Below the pieces are notes generated by a model that was not told where the DNA came from, ran no database searches, and saw nothing but the letters and a program-made list of their open reading frames with translations. This document shows, piece after piece, positions 13,199-22,909 of a stretch of 64,000 nucleotides of DNA (its first letter is position 1; every line of letters begins with the position of its first letter). Source of the DNA: a bacterium (lineage in GTDB: Bacteria > Planctomycetota > Planctomycetia > Planctomycetales > Planctomycetaceae); contig WGMU01000093.1 of the NCBI GenBank assembly GCA_016124895.1, positions 22,602 through 86,601 on the forward strand, written 5' to 3'. Made by a program: the position numbers and the translations under genes.

Positions 13199-14488
13199 CT
13201 ACTTCCGGATCGCCCAGAGGGCTCCGAAGGAGCGCAGATAGATCGTTCCGTTTGAGATCGCTGGCGATGCGGTGATCGCGTCCCCGAGTTCGTTCTGGGC
13301 GACGAGTTCGAACTGCGGGCCGGCTTTGATCACGGAGACGACGCCGTCGCGGGCGGTCAGGTAGACGTGACCGTCGGCGAAGACCGGCGAGGCGCGGTGA
13401 CGCTGGCGGTGAGTCCGTTCGAAGTAGTGCTCCTTACCGGTCTTCCGATCGAGACACAGCAGGTTGCCGTCCTGTTTGCAGAGGTAGACCTCGTTGCCAA
13501 CGATCAGCGGCGACGGGACGTCCGGCGTCTGCTCGACCGACCACAGGTGAGCGGACTTGTCATTCGTGATATCGCCGTGGCCATCCGGGCGGATAGCGAG
13601 TGTCGGGCCGCGTTTGGCACTCGGCACAACGATGATGCCTTCCGCACAGGCCGGCGAAGCGACGAACCTCAGCGTGTTGTCGTACTTCGATTTGATGTTC
13701 AGGCCGCCGCAGCGCCAGATCTCTTTGCCGGTGTTGATGTCGTGAGCGATCAGAAAATCGGCTCCGTGCGTCAACAGAAACCTCAGACCGTCGTAGTCGT
13801 ACATCATGGGCGAGGCGTACGAGTGTTTGTTCTCGGCCACGCCGTCCGTCTTCCGGATGTGCTTCCAGATCTGTTTGCCGCTGGCGGCGTCGAGACATGC
13901 GACCGTACCGACACTCGGCTCGTCGCTCCACTTGCCATGAATCAACTGGATGTAAAGCCGGCCGTCGTCGAGTACCGGCGTTGATGTCATGCCGAACTGA
14001 ATCTCGAACGTGCCGTATTCTTTCTGCAGATCGAGTTGCCAGACCTTCTCGCCCGCGACCGTGAAGCAGGCCAGGTCGCCGTTGGCGAACATGGTCCAGA
14101 CGTGCTGGCCGTCGGTGACGGGCGAGTTCGCGGCCGAGTTGCCCTCGTCGCCACGCACGTCCTTGTTGCCCTTGCCGACGGTGCGATGCCAGCGTTCCTT
14201 ACCATCCGTGCCGGCACAGATCAGGACCAGTTCGTCGCCGGCAACGGCCGTCAGAAAGATATTGTCGCCGTAAACGACTGGAGTCGCTCCGCCAGAACCT
14301 GGCAGCGGCAGTTTCCAGGCAACGTTTTTCGTAGCGGACCACTCGGTTGGTAGACTGGTTTCGCTGCTGATCCCGTTGTTGTGCGGCCCGCGCCAGCTTG
14401 GCCAGTTTTCGGCGGAAGCGTCTTGAGTTGTCGCGGCGAGAATGACGATCGCCATCAGCAAGCGGGTTTTGACAGGCAGGTTCAGCAT
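13199..14488 (-). CDS. Secreted PQQ-like beta-propeller repeat protein
   Basis: 429 aa. A Sec signal peptide (1 to about 26, cleavage after ASA) is followed by ENWPSWRGPHNNG, the usual opening of planctomycete outer-membrane-biogenesis/PQQ-like propellers. Repeated blades contain Trp-docking segments such as GKERWHR, GEKVWQLDL, GKQIWKH, GKEIWRCGG and GKEHYFER. These proteins are common in planctomycetes, usually without proven PQQ or enzymatic activity. A GAGGA lies about ten bases before the ATG. A paralogue is encoded at 23516-24985. Confidence 0.88.
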   Translation of the reverse strand: MLNLPVKTRLLMAIVILAATTQDASAENWPSWRGPHNNGISSETSLPTEWSATKNVAWKLPLPGSGGATPVVYGDNIFLTAVAGDELVLICAGTDGKERWHRTVGKGNKDVRGDEGNSAANSPVTDGQHVWTMFANGDLACFTVAGEKVWQLDLQKEYGTFEIQFGMTSTPVLDDGRLYIQLIHGKWSDEPSVGTVACLDAASGKQIWKHIRKTDGVAENKHSYASPMMYDYDGLRFLLTHGADFLIAHDINTGKEIWRCGGLNIKSKYDNTLRFVASPACAEGIIVVPSAKRGPTLAIRPDGHGDITNDKSAHLWSVEQTPDVPSPLIVGNEVYLCKQDGNLLCLDRKTGKEHYFERTHRQRHRASPVFADGHVYLTARDGVVSVIKAGPQFELVAQNELGDAITASPAISNGTIYLRSFGALWAIRK

Positions 14489-14516
14489 GGGGAGGGTTCC
14501 TCGGTGAGTTGCTAAG

Positions 14517-14598
14517 TAGGCCGAAACAAGCGGAGCGCCGTTCCGGCAGAGCCGAGTGAGACAGATTGCCGGAGCGGCGCTCCGCTTGATCCGGCCTG
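14517..14598. repeat. Palindromic repeat, family B, variant copy
   Basis: Arms of 21 bases (14528-14548 and 14567-14587) pair with one mismatch, and an outer AGGCCG/CGGCCT pair extends the stem. The arm layout (AGGCCG ... AGCG ... TTCCGGCA) resembles the copies at 29441 and 46958. It fills the gap between the permease stop and the propeller gene start. Confidence 0.75.
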
Positions 14599-14606
14599 CA
14601 TGTGCG

Positions 14607-16709
14607 CTAACCGCTCGGCGCCGTCAGGGGTGACATGCCGGGGCGGGACTGGCGTGTTTTGACGTCTGCTCCCGGCGAATCAAAGCGTCCCAGCATTCTG
14701 TCGAACCGGAGCAGGCAGGTTGCCCACAGGCCGATGGTCACGCCTCCATAGCAGATGCTGTTGACGAAAAGCGCCATCCAGGGCTCGGTGAACTCGCGGA
14801 ACTCGTTCGCTCCAATCATGATCGCCGGAATCGACATGAGGAAGTATTGAGCCCCTTCATGCCAGTGGTATCTCGTAATCTCAAACAGCGGTCCCAGCAC
14901 CAGCGCCGGCAGCAGGTTCCAGGCGACAATCGCGCCCAGCGTCGCAAAGATGGCTCGCGTCTGCGTCTTCAGCTTCAGTCCGGCCAGAATTGCGACAGCG
15001 GCGACCATCGGAAAATAGATCAGCATCGTGACGATCACCGATGCCAGATAGCAAATGGTCGGTAGAGGGACGTTTCCGTTTCGCCAGTCGGACGAACCTC
15101 CTCCATAACTGCCCCAAAGATAAGAGTCCTGACGCAGCCAGGCCTCAAAGCCATACACGGTCAGTAGTGGGACGGCCACGACGAACGTCAGCCGCAACAG
15201 TCCGCGCAGCTTCTGCCGGAACAGTTCCCGGTTCGTCAGCGGGGTTGTCAACAGAACGTCCAGCGTCTGATGAGTCCGCTCGGCCGCAAACAGGCTTGCC
15301 GAATGCACACAGATCAGCAGGATCGCGACGATCCAGACAATGAACTGCAGCAGGGCGAGCATCCCATACCATCCCGGACTGCCGCCCCCAACGGTCAGGC
15401 TGCAGATAAACAGCACGGGAAATTCGAGTCCGATAAACACGCGGACGAGATACCGCGTTGTGCCCAGCGTTTTCTTCGTGACCTCGCGCCACGCGACCGG
15501 CTGGGATTTCGGCAGCGTCTCCGAACTGCCGGACAGAACGACGCCTCGGCCGAACTGTTCGTTGAGTTGCCAGAAGACGCGGTCGAGCTTGCGGAACGCG
15601 ACCAGCAGCAGATTTCGCCGCTCGACAAACGCCCGACTGACAATGAACGCACGCGTCAACAGCAGAAATACGGCGCTGAGGGTCAGGATCGGAACGCTGC
15701 GCAGAAACGGCTCCCAGAGACTCGTCCCGGAAAACATGCCGGGGCCGTTCTGAAACAGCACCATCGGCGCGAAAAACATCCCGGAAAATGTGTACTGCTG
15801 AAATCCGAGGACCGTCTGAGTGCCACAGGCAGCCTGCAGAAACTGGTACAACTCGCGAATGATGTGCGTCGTTTCGTCGAGAATGACCGGCCCGAAGAGC
15901 ATCAGAAAACCGAGCACGTAAGTCGCGATGAACGCTCCAACGGTTGTCCGGAAAAAGGCCGAACACATCAGACCGAGCGTCGCGACCTGAATCACCGTCA
16001 GGCACAGAATCCAGATCGTCAGCCAGATCAGCGACTGCTCGAACCCGCCGAGCGAATATGCAAAGGCCGACAGCGGCAGCGACAGAGCCAGCAGCAGGAA
16101 CATCGGCACAAGCCGGCTGACGAGTTTCCCGACGATGATGCCCCACGGACTGAGCCGCGTCAGAAACAACAGCGAGAGCGTGTCCCGTTCCTTTTCCGAC
16201 GTCAGCAGCGGACTCGTCATTGCCGGCATGAACAAGTAAATGCCGAAAAACTGCACGCCGGCAAACATCGCAAAGAGTTCCGATCCCTGCCCCAGAATCT
16301 GAAACGGGCTGCCTGACCAGTTGCGATGCAGCGTCGCGGCACTCAACGACACGGCGGCAAAAAACGCCAGCAGCGCGTAGGCGCTGCGCAGCCACCAGGT
16401 GCGTCTCCGTGCCGCCTGTTCGAGCAGTTCTTTGACGACGATCGGCAGCCCGTTCAGGAAGCCAACAATCGCTGGCGGGATACAGAACCTCAACAACAGA
16501 AACACCGTGAGCAACAGCAGAAAACCCGCAAACGCAACTCCCGCCACGATGATGGCATCGAACCGTTCGCGTGCGAGCCAGACGCCCAGTGCCGCGAGCA
16601 GGCAGACGACGAATGACGTCAGCACGGCCAGCAGGACGAGCCAGCCGACCGAGTGTGGAATTCGCTCGTCATTGATGCGCCGCCTGGATCGGACTTCTGG
16701 CCCGCTCAT
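14607..16709 (-). CDS. ABC-2 type transporter permease, large planctomycete form
   Basis: 700 aa integral membrane protein with about 12 hydrophobic helices. It contains the motif LTSEKERDTLSLLFLTRLSP after the second helix pair and a second SLFAAERTHQTLDVLLTTPLT near residue 480. These are the ABC-2 permease signature in both halves, so it looks like an internally duplicated permease. The frame opens at a TTG (16742), but the ATG at 16709 has GGAG eight bases upstream and lies 13 bp after the stop of the preceding gene, so it is preferred. The ATPase subunit is not in the neighbourhood. The substrate is unknown. Confidence 0.82.
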   Translation of the reverse strand: MSGPEVRSRRRINDERIPHSVGWLVLLAVLTSFVVCLLAALGVWLARERFDAIIVAGVAFAGFLLLLTVFLLLRFCIPPAIVGFLNGLPIVVKELLEQAARRRTWWLRSAYALLAFFAAVSLSAATLHRNWSGSPFQILGQGSELFAMFAGVQFFGIYLFMPAMTSPLLTSEKERDTLSLLFLTRLSPWGIIVGKLVSRLVPMFLLLALSLPLSAFAYSLGGFEQSLIWLTIWILCLTVIQVATLGLMCSAFFRTTVGAFIATYVLGFLMLFGPVILDETTHIIRELYQFLQAACGTQTVLGFQQYTFSGMFFAPMVLFQNGPGMFSGTSLWEPFLRSVPILTLSAVFLLLTRAFIVSRAFVERRNLLLVAFRKLDRVFWQLNEQFGRGVVLSGSSETLPKSQPVAWREVTKKTLGTTRYLVRVFIGLEFPVLFICSLTVGGGSPGWYGMLALLQFIVWIVAILLICVHSASLFAAERTHQTLDVLLTTPLTNRELFRQKLRGLLRLTFVVAVPLLTVYGFEAWLRQDSYLWGSYGGGSSDWRNGNVPLPTICYLASVIVTMLIYFPMVAAVAILAGLKLKTQTRAIFATLGAIVAWNLLPALVLGPLFEITRYHWHEGAQYFLMSIPAIMIGANEFREFTEPWMALFVNSICYGGVTIGLWATCLLRFDRMLGRFDSPGADVKTRQSRPGMSPLTAPSG

Positions 16710-16722
16710 CACTGCCGCTCCG

Positions 16723-17364
16723 TCATCGCTGGTCAGAGTCAATCAAAGACTGCACTTGTCGAAGCGTCTGCACGACAGCCGCGTCGTCGATTTTTCCCTT
16801 CGCAAACGCCAGCGTGCTGACGGCCCGCTGATCGCGATACAGCACGACAGTCGTGGCGGCTTTCTCGTGCAGTCGCAGCGAGTCCTGGCCGGCGATCGTC
16901 GTCGTCGACGCCGTCAGTGGCATCCGGATCCGTTCGTCAAACGCCATTGTCTGCAGAATGGGAACAACCGAGGCTGAATCGTCGGTGACAAGCACTCCGA
17001 AACTGCGAAGCCCGGAAACACGATTTTCGTCAACGTACCCGTCAATTGCCTTGAGCAGTTTCGGCAGTTCCGGATCGACGTCCTGGATGAACACCGCCAC
17101 GACCGGCCGGCTTCCATACCTGCACACGTAGCAGACCGACCGGTTGCGATGCGGCCCGGTGACCGCTCGCACGAAGAACGAGTGAATGGTCGCACCGACT
17201 TCCGGCCCGGACTGCAGCGGCTTTGCGTCGGGCATTTTCTGGGCAGCGTCCGCGGCCCGTGCCTCGACGGGCAGCAAACCAGCGGGACCGACGCAAACGG
17301 CCAGCAGACAAACGGCAGACACAACCAGAGCGCGGAGGCTGCAGCAGCGGGCAGTCAGATTCAT
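16723..17364 (-). CDS. Secreted thioredoxin-fold-like protein
   Basis: 213 aa. A signal peptide (1 to about 37, AEARAADA region) is followed by a compact domain resembling a thioredoxin fold. A CYVC (CxxC) pair precedes the strand RPVVAVFIQDVDPEL, and later come VSGLRSFGVLVTDD and a cis-Pro-like MPLTAS segment. A redox or extracytoplasmic structural role is possible but not shown. AAGGAG lies seven bases before the ATG. The gene sits 13 bp upstream of the ABC-2 permease on the same strand and is probably co-transcribed with it. Confidence 0.72.
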   Translation of the reverse strand: MNLTARCCSLRALVVSAVCLLAVCVGPAGLLPVEARAADAAQKMPDAKPLQSGPEVGATIHSFFVRAVTGPHRNRSVCYVCRYGSRPVVAVFIQDVDPELPKLLKAIDGYVDENRVSGLRSFGVLVTDDSASVVPILQTMAFDERIRMPLTASTTTIAGQDSLRLHEKAATTVVLYRDQRAVSTLAFAKGKIDDAAVVQTLRQVQSLIDSDQR

Positions 17365-17461
17365 TCCGCACTCCTTGACGAAACAGGCCAGCGGAGCAGC
17401 TTATGACGGTCGGTCCGAACCAGCAAGAAGGGGGATGCAAGCCGAGCCCGCAGCACATCCT

Positions 17462-17486
17462 GTGTGCCATTGGCTCCGCCAGTGCC
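17462..17486 (+). repeat. Short palindromic repeat, family F, copy 1
   Basis: A 25-bp unit with a CATTGGC/GCCAGTG-type palindrome core. It matches 60195-60219 with two differences. It lies upstream of the M13 peptidase gene. Confidence 0.7.
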
Positions 17487-17625
17487 AGACTCCCGACCCC
17501 CTGTGGCTCCAACCGGTACGACTTCGCCCTCTCGCACAACATCCTGTTGCCGCATTACGATCCGCGACTTGTGACATTCTGCGACCGTACTCCTCTGATC
17601 TGAGATTTGAAATCCGGGATTTGAG

Positions 17626-19686
17626 ATGAAAACCAACCATCGTGTTGCATTCGCTGTCTGCTCAGCCGTTCTGACAACTCTGGCCGCGACGCTACTGAGC
17701 GCGCCTCTTGTCGCTCAGGACCGCTACTCGGGCATCGACCCCGACGGCTTTGATCGTTCGGTCAGACCGCAGGATGATCTGTTTCTGCACGTCAACGGTC
17801 GCTGGATTCAGCGGACAGAGATTCCGGCGGACAAGTCGAATTACGGTTCGTTCAATGCGCTCATCGACGCCGCCCAGGCGAACATCCGCGAGATCATCGA
17901 AGAGGCCGCTCGCAAACCGCAGGACGAGAACGGCCGGAAAGTCGGCGACTTTTTTAACAGCTACATGGACGAAGCCCGCGTCGAACAGCTCGGCCTCGCG
18001 CCGCTCAAGGCCGAGATTGCGAAGATCGACGCGCTGAGCGACGGCGAGCAGCTTCTGCGGCACTTCGGGTATTTCGAGTCGATCGGCGCGGGCAGCCCGA
18101 TCGGCTTTTACGTCGACCAGGACGACAGGGACTCGACGCGTTACCTTGCCGCCGTCGTCCAGAGTGGAACGACACTGCCCGACAAGGACTACTACCTGGC
18201 CGACGACGAAAAGTACGAGCGTGCCCGCGAGGCTCTGCAGAAGTACGTCGCCGAGTTGTTCGAGCTGAGTGGCCGCTCGGATGGCGAGGCCGCGGCAACG
18301 GCGATCCTCAAACTGGAAACCGAACTCGCCCGCGCCCAGTGGGATCGGACCGAACTCCGCGACGCAGAGAAGCGGTACAACAAGTACGAGGTCAGCAAGC
18401 TCGACGGCCTGACGCCAGGCCTTGACTGGGCGACGTTCTTTGCGGCGGTCGGAACCGCGGACCTTCAGGAACTGAACGTCGTCACGCCGAGTTACTTCGC
18501 CGGGCTGCAGAAGATTATCACCGAGACGCCGCTGGCCACCTGGAAGCAGTACCTGCACTTTCGACTGCTTGATGCGCACGCGCCCGTTCTGCCAAAGGCG
18601 TACGTCGATGCTCACTTCGTGTTGCACGCGAAGGAACTCGGCGGCGTTCCGGAACAGGAGCCACGCTGGAAGCGCGCCGTCGACGCAACCTCCGGCGGCA
18701 GTGGCAACCGCTTTGGCGTGCTGGGCGACGCGGTCGGACAGCTTTACGTGAAGAAGCATTTCACCGAGTCCTCGCGCGAACGCATGGACCAGCTCGTCGG
18801 CAATCTGCTCAAGGCGTTTGAGCAGAGTATTCACGGGCTCGCCTGGATGACCGACGAAACAAAGCGGCAGGCGCTGGTCAAGCTCTCAAAGATCACACCG
18901 AAGATTGGTTACACCGAAAAGTGGCGAGATTACTCGAAGCTGGAAGTTCATCCCGACGATCTGCTCGGCAACGTGACGCGGTCGGCGAAAGTCGAACATC
19001 AGCGAATGCTCGACAAGCTTGGCAAACCGGTTGACCGCACCGAGTGGGGGATGACGCCGCAGACGGTCAACGCGTATTACAACCCCGGCATGAACGAGAT
19101 CGTCTTCCCGGCCGCGATTCTGCAGCCGCCGTTCTTCGATCCGGAAGCCGACGACGCGGTCAATTACGGCGGCATCGGCGCGGTCATCGGGCATGAGATC
19201 AGCCATGGCTTCGATGATCAGGGCAGTCGTTATGATGGCGATGGCAACCTCAGAAACTGGTGGACCGACTCGGACCGAGCGGCCTTCGAGAAACTCGCCG
19301 ACCGACTGGTTGCTCAGTACGCCGGTTACGAAGCCCTTCCCGGCAAGACGCTCAACGGCCGGTTGACACTGGGCGAAAACATCGCCGACCTGTCTGGCAT
19401 GGCGATCGCGTACAAGGCGTACCGGATTTCGCTGGGCGAGGGCGACGGCCCGGTCATTGACGGCTTCACATCGAGTCAGCGGTTCTTCATCGGCTGGGCT
19501 CAGATCTGGCGACGCAAGTACCGCGATGCGGAACTCGTCCGCCGCCTCGTCGTCGACCCGCACTCGCCGTCACACTTCCGCTCAAACGGGCCGGTCACAA
19601 ATCTCGACGCGTTTTACAAAGCCTTTGACGTCAAGCCGGGCGATAAACTCTTCAAGCCGAAGTCGGAGCGGATTCAGATCTGGTAA
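17626..19686 (+). CDS. M13 family (neprilysin/PepO-like) zinc metallopeptidase
   Basis: Secreted oligopeptidase of 686 aa with a signal peptide (1 to about 31). The zinc site is HEISH (His523, Glu524, His527) with the third ligand Glu584 in GENIAD. The substrate-anchoring NAYYNP motif is present near 484, and the N-terminal M13_N domain covers about 40-430. Length fits bacterial PepO (about 680 aa). It ends in IQIW instead of the CxxW seen in many family members, consistent with a protein lacking the conserved disulfides. It is monocistronic; a palindromic repeat follows. Confidence 0.95.
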   Translation: MKTNHRVAFAVCSAVLTTLAATLLSAPLVAQDRYSGIDPDGFDRSVRPQDDLFLHVNGRWIQRTEIPADKSNYGSFNALIDAAQANIREIIEEAARKPQDENGRKVGDFFNSYMDEARVEQLGLAPLKAEIAKIDALSDGEQLLRHFGYFESIGAGSPIGFYVDQDDRDSTRYLAAVVQSGTTLPDKDYYLADDEKYERAREALQKYVAELFELSGRSDGEAAATAILKLETELARAQWDRTELRDAEKRYNKYEVSKLDGLTPGLDWATFFAAVGTADLQELNVVTPSYFAGLQKIITETPLATWKQYLHFRLLDAHAPVLPKAYVDAHFVLHAKELGGVPEQEPRWKRAVDATSGGSGNRFGVLGDAVGQLYVKKHFTESSRERMDQLVGNLLKAFEQSIHGLAWMTDETKRQALVKLSKITPKIGYTEKWRDYSKLEVHPDDLLGNVTRSAKVEHQRMLDKLGKPVDRTEWGMTPQTVNAYYNPGMNEIVFPAAILQPPFFDPEADDAVNYGGIGAVIGHEISHGFDDQGSRYDGDGNLRNWWTDSDRAAFEKLADRLVAQYAGYEALPGKTLNGRLTLGENIADLSGMAIAYKAYRISLGEGDGPVIDGFTSSQRFFIGWAQIWRRKYRDAELVRRLVVDPHSPSHFRSNGPVTNLDAFYKAFDVKPGDKLFKPKSERIQIW

Positions 19687-19704
19687 GCTGCTTCATCTCA
19701 GGTC

Positions 19705-19813
19705 TGACGCAAAGGCGCTGAGTCGCAAAGGATCGCGAAGAGATTTCGAAAACTCTGGGCGTTCTCGTTGTCGGCCATCTTTGCGAGCCTCTGCGACTTC
19801 GCGGCTTTGCGTC
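19705..19813. repeat. Palindromic repeat, family H, copy 1
   Basis: Long imperfect inverted repeat. GACGCAAAG ... AGTCGCAAAG on the left pairs with CTGCGACTTCGCGGCTTTGCGTC on the right. It lies between the M13 peptidase and DUF1501 genes. Confidence 0.8.
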
Positions 19814-19844
19814 GGGATTCACAGGAACAGTCAGGAACCAGTCG

Positions 19845-21212
19845 ATGTTTCGAGTCACTGGCAGTGGGACGTGTGATCGTGAGCGTTTGACCCGGCGGAG
19901 TTTTGTCGAGGCCGGCGTGCTCGGCCTGGGTGGTCTGACGCTCGCCGACCTTCTGGCGTGTCGAACAGCGGGGGCGAATTCCGCATCAGTCGACCGTTCC
20001 AGCGACACCAGCGTGATCCTTGTCTGGATGAGTGGAGGACCTGGTCATCACGAGACGTGGGATCCAAAACCGGACGCTGTCGCTCAGTACCGCGGTCCGT
20101 TCGGCACGATCTCGACTGCCGTCGACGGCATTCAATTCAGCGAGACTTGTCCCGAGCAGGCGAAGATCGCCGACCGCCTCGCCATTCTGCGAACGGTCAA
20201 TCACGGCAGTGGCGACCACACCAAAGGCAATCACTGGATGCTGACCGGCTTTGAAGGCCCGGACTTCAACAAGCCGGATAACAAAATCCAGCGGCGGCCG
20301 GCGCTGGGCTCGGTCGCGTCGGCACTGCGCGGGCCGAACGTCAAAGGGATGCCGGCCTACGCCGCCGCACCGCATCTGCGCGGCGGTACGGACAACATCT
20401 TCCACTACGCGACGTATCTCGGCGGTGCGCACAACCCGTTCATTACGAACTCGGATCCGAATGAAGCCGACTTTCAGGTGCGCGATCTGTCGCTGTCGAG
20501 CGGCCTGACGTTTGACCGTCTCGAAGACCGTCGCTCGCTGCTGACATCGATCGACGATTACCGGCGCCGCGCCGACGTCGGTATGTCGGACATGAGCGGC
20601 CAGCAGCAGGCCGCCTTCAACCTGCTGACCAGTGCCGCTGTACGCGATGCGTTTGACGTGTCGCACGAACCTGATTCGCTGCGGGACAATTACGGCCGGC
20701 ACACGTTCGGCCAGAGTGCGCTGCTGGCGCGGCGACTCGTCGAACGTGGTGTGACCTTCGTGACCGTCAACACGCAACCCTGGGATCATCACGGCACGGC
20801 GAACCGTCTGCCGACTGAGCAGGGAGCGCGCGAACTGATACCGCCCGTCGATCGAGCAATCGCTGCGCTGATTCGCGACCTGATTGACCGCGGTCTGTAC
20901 GAGAAGACGCTGGTCGTCGCGATGGGCGAGTTCGGCCGCACGCCGAAAATGAACAGCGCCGGCGGACGCGACCACTGGGGCCACACCTTCAGCGTCCTGC
21001 TGGCCGGTGGCCGGTTCCGGATGGGCCAGACAGTTGGTACGTCGGATCCGCATGGAGCCTACGTCAGCGACCGCCCGCTGCATCCCGAAGATGTCGCCGC
21101 GACGGTCTATCACCACCTGGGCATTGATGCCCGCGCGACTGCTATCCCCGACCGCATCGGCCGCCCCCGCTACCTGGTCGAACGCGGCGAGGTCATTCGC
21201 GAACTCCTGTAG
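19845..21212 (+). CDS. DUF1501 domain-containing protein (Tat-exported, sulfatase-like fold)
   Basis: 455 aa. The N-terminus has a twin-arginine signal (RRSFVEAGVLGLGGLTLADLL). The DUF1501 core follows, with the VWMSGGPGHHETWDPKP block near residue 61 and the EFGRTPKMN...GRDHWG segment near 365. DUF1501 resembles the alkaline-phosphatase/sulfatase fold; the substrate is unknown. The C-terminus contains the typical HPEDVAATVYHHLGID block. AGGA lies upstream of the ATG. The gene stands alone, without a PSD1 partner, unlike the copy at 55410. Confidence 0.9.
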   Translation: MFRVTGSGTCDRERLTRRSFVEAGVLGLGGLTLADLLACRTAGANSASVDRSSDTSVILVWMSGGPGHHETWDPKPDAVAQYRGPFGTISTAVDGIQFSETCPEQAKIADRLAILRTVNHGSGDHTKGNHWMLTGFEGPDFNKPDNKIQRRPALGSVASALRGPNVKGMPAYAAAPHLRGGTDNIFHYATYLGGAHNPFITNSDPNEADFQVRDLSLSSGLTFDRLEDRRSLLTSIDDYRRRADVGMSDMSGQQQAAFNLLTSAAVRDAFDVSHEPDSLRDNYGRHTFGQSALLARRLVERGVTFVTVNTQPWDHHGTANRLPTEQGARELIPPVDRAIAALIRDLIDRGLYEKTLVVAMGEFGRTPKMNSAGGRDHWGHTFSVLLAGGRFRMGQTVGTSDPHGAYVSDRPLHPEDVAATVYHHLGIDARATAIPDRIGRPRYLVERGEVIRELL

Positions 21213-21243
21213 AACCGGTTCCCACCGGCCGCTTTCGTTTGTC

Positions 21244-22665
21244 TCAGAAATCGTCCGCCGTATCGCAGTCAATCGATCCAAAGCGAATGCCGAAGTCGTC
21301 AACGCCGTCGCGTGGTTGCCGATGAGCCCACATCGATTGCGGTCTGATCAGATACGACTGGTCTATTCCGTTCGCGCCGGTCGAGTACACGACGCATCCG
21401 GTTTCCGTCACCTGGTAGGAAAAGCCGTCACCAGTGGGGCTCAGAGGATTGATCGGAACCTCGTCGAGATACTGAGGACAGAGTTCCTGAAGCCGCGGGG
21501 GAAAGCGTCCGTGGTCGTCGCGGAACTGCCGCAGCGCCGCCGTGATGATCGCCAGATCGAGAAACGCCAGTCGGCGGTCGTACATGCCGAGAAAACTCTG
21601 CATGTCGAATCGGCGAGGACCTCCGCTCAGCCAGTCGGCCCGCCGCAGGTCCGCTCCAGTTACTCCTTCTTTCGTGTTCGCCGACCGGCGCAGAAAGGGA
21701 TCGTTCATCTCCGGAGTGCGAAATCGACGCGGTACATCTGCGTCAGGAATCAGCATCGCCAGATGGTGCAGATACACGCGGGTAGAGAATTCTGGCTCAG
21801 CGAGAAGAAACAGTTCGACCTGCGTCAGGTCGTGGCCTTTCCACGTTGTTGCTGATAGATAGCCTGCACGCAATTCGACGGATGTCTGTGCCCAAGCGAG
21901 GTAGTCGACAGCGAGGCACTGTGAGGCTGGTGGGATGCCACTTCTCACGTCGGTCAGCGCCGGCTTCAACTCGGCGATGACCGATTTCGGGCAGTGTTCG
22001 TCGCGAATCAGTTTGACGAACTGTTGCAACGCAAGACTCTGAAATGCCGTGCCAACATTATGGCTGATTTCGGGACCATTGCGGCTGATCAACACGGCAA
22101 ACTGCAGGAGCTGCCGTAACTCTCCTGCCGCGCCAGAGTAATCTGCTTGCGAAATCCGGCGAGCGATATCGAGCTGCGTCAGACGAGCAACTTCGCGTGT
22201 GAGGCTGACATCGGGCAGTGAGTTCACGAAGTCAAGACTGTTAATCGGAAACTGCAGGTAATCGGATTTGCTGGTTCCGGCCAGAAACAACTTGAGTGCT
22301 TCCTCGTTGTTGCTCAGGTGCTGGCGAATCTTCGGTGACGCGCGATGCCAGCCGATCTTCAGAGCATCGTCGTACTCGTCCCAATCGCCGTGGAATTTCG
22401 AGAGCCGTGCCGCAGCCCGTTGGAGATCCACATGAGCGTTCTGCTCATCCGGCACGGGCGGTTTCTGAAGGAGAGCCTCAACTTCAGGTGGCAGTGACGG
22501 CGGGGGCAGCAGCGACAGGCGGTAGGCTCGGCTGCCGCAGATCACACCGACGGTCAACAGGATCAGGATCAGAGGCACGATCACATACCAGCGGAACGCA
22601 AGCATCACCAGTCGGACCAGCCGCGACGGAGACGCGTCGCGTGGTGGATGTTCGTGCTCGGACAT
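21244..22665 (-). CDS. Membrane-anchored protein with a GspG-like C-terminal domain
   Basis: 473 aa. A single N-terminal transmembrane helix (about 22-42, RWYVIVPLILILLTVGVICG) anchors an extracytoplasmic, mainly helical region with no motif I recognise. The last ~90 residues (LAIITAALRQFRDDHGRFPPRL...YLDEVPINPLSP...YSTGANGID) match the globular C-terminal part of type II secretion pseudopilin GspG, without the prepilin leader. The frame opens earlier at 22725; the ATG at 22665 (MSEHEHPP) just ahead of the anchor is more plausible. It is divergent from the TadE gene. A planctomycete-type protein of unknown role. Confidence 0.7.
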   Translation of the reverse strand: MSEHEHPPRDASPSRLVRLVMLAFRWYVIVPLILILLTVGVICGSRAYRLSLLPPPSLPPEVEALLQKPPVPDEQNAHVDLQRAAARLSKFHGDWDEYDDALKIGWHRASPKIRQHLSNNEEALKLFLAGTSKSDYLQFPINSLDFVNSLPDVSLTREVARLTQLDIARRISQADYSGAAGELRQLLQFAVLISRNGPEISHNVGTAFQSLALQQFVKLIRDEHCPKSVIAELKPALTDVRSGIPPASQCLAVDYLAWAQTSVELRAGYLSATTWKGHDLTQVELFLLAEPEFSTRVYLHHLAMLIPDADVPRRFRTPEMNDPFLRRSANTKEGVTGADLRRADWLSGGPRRFDMQSFLGMYDRRLAFLDLAIITAALRQFRDDHGRFPPRLQELCPQYLDEVPINPLSPTGDGFSYQVTETGCVVYSTGANGIDQSYLIRPQSMWAHRQPRDGVDDFGIRFGSIDCDTADDF

Positions 22666-22909
22666 GCGTTGCTGATCCAGAAGCGGGACATGGTTTCCTC
22701 GGAGTCGAGTCGCTAACGGGCGCACGGGAAAGCAGATCCTCGCAGCGTCGCAGTAGATTGATCATGCCGGATCGGCCGGCCTGGAGTTTCCTGACAATGC
22801 GCACCGCACAGCATGATCGAATCCCTGGCCGCTTTGAACCACGAAAAAACGACGGCGATTTCCGGCAGCGGTTCTTCTCAGACCTACAGTCGTACCGAGG
22901 AGAACTGTC

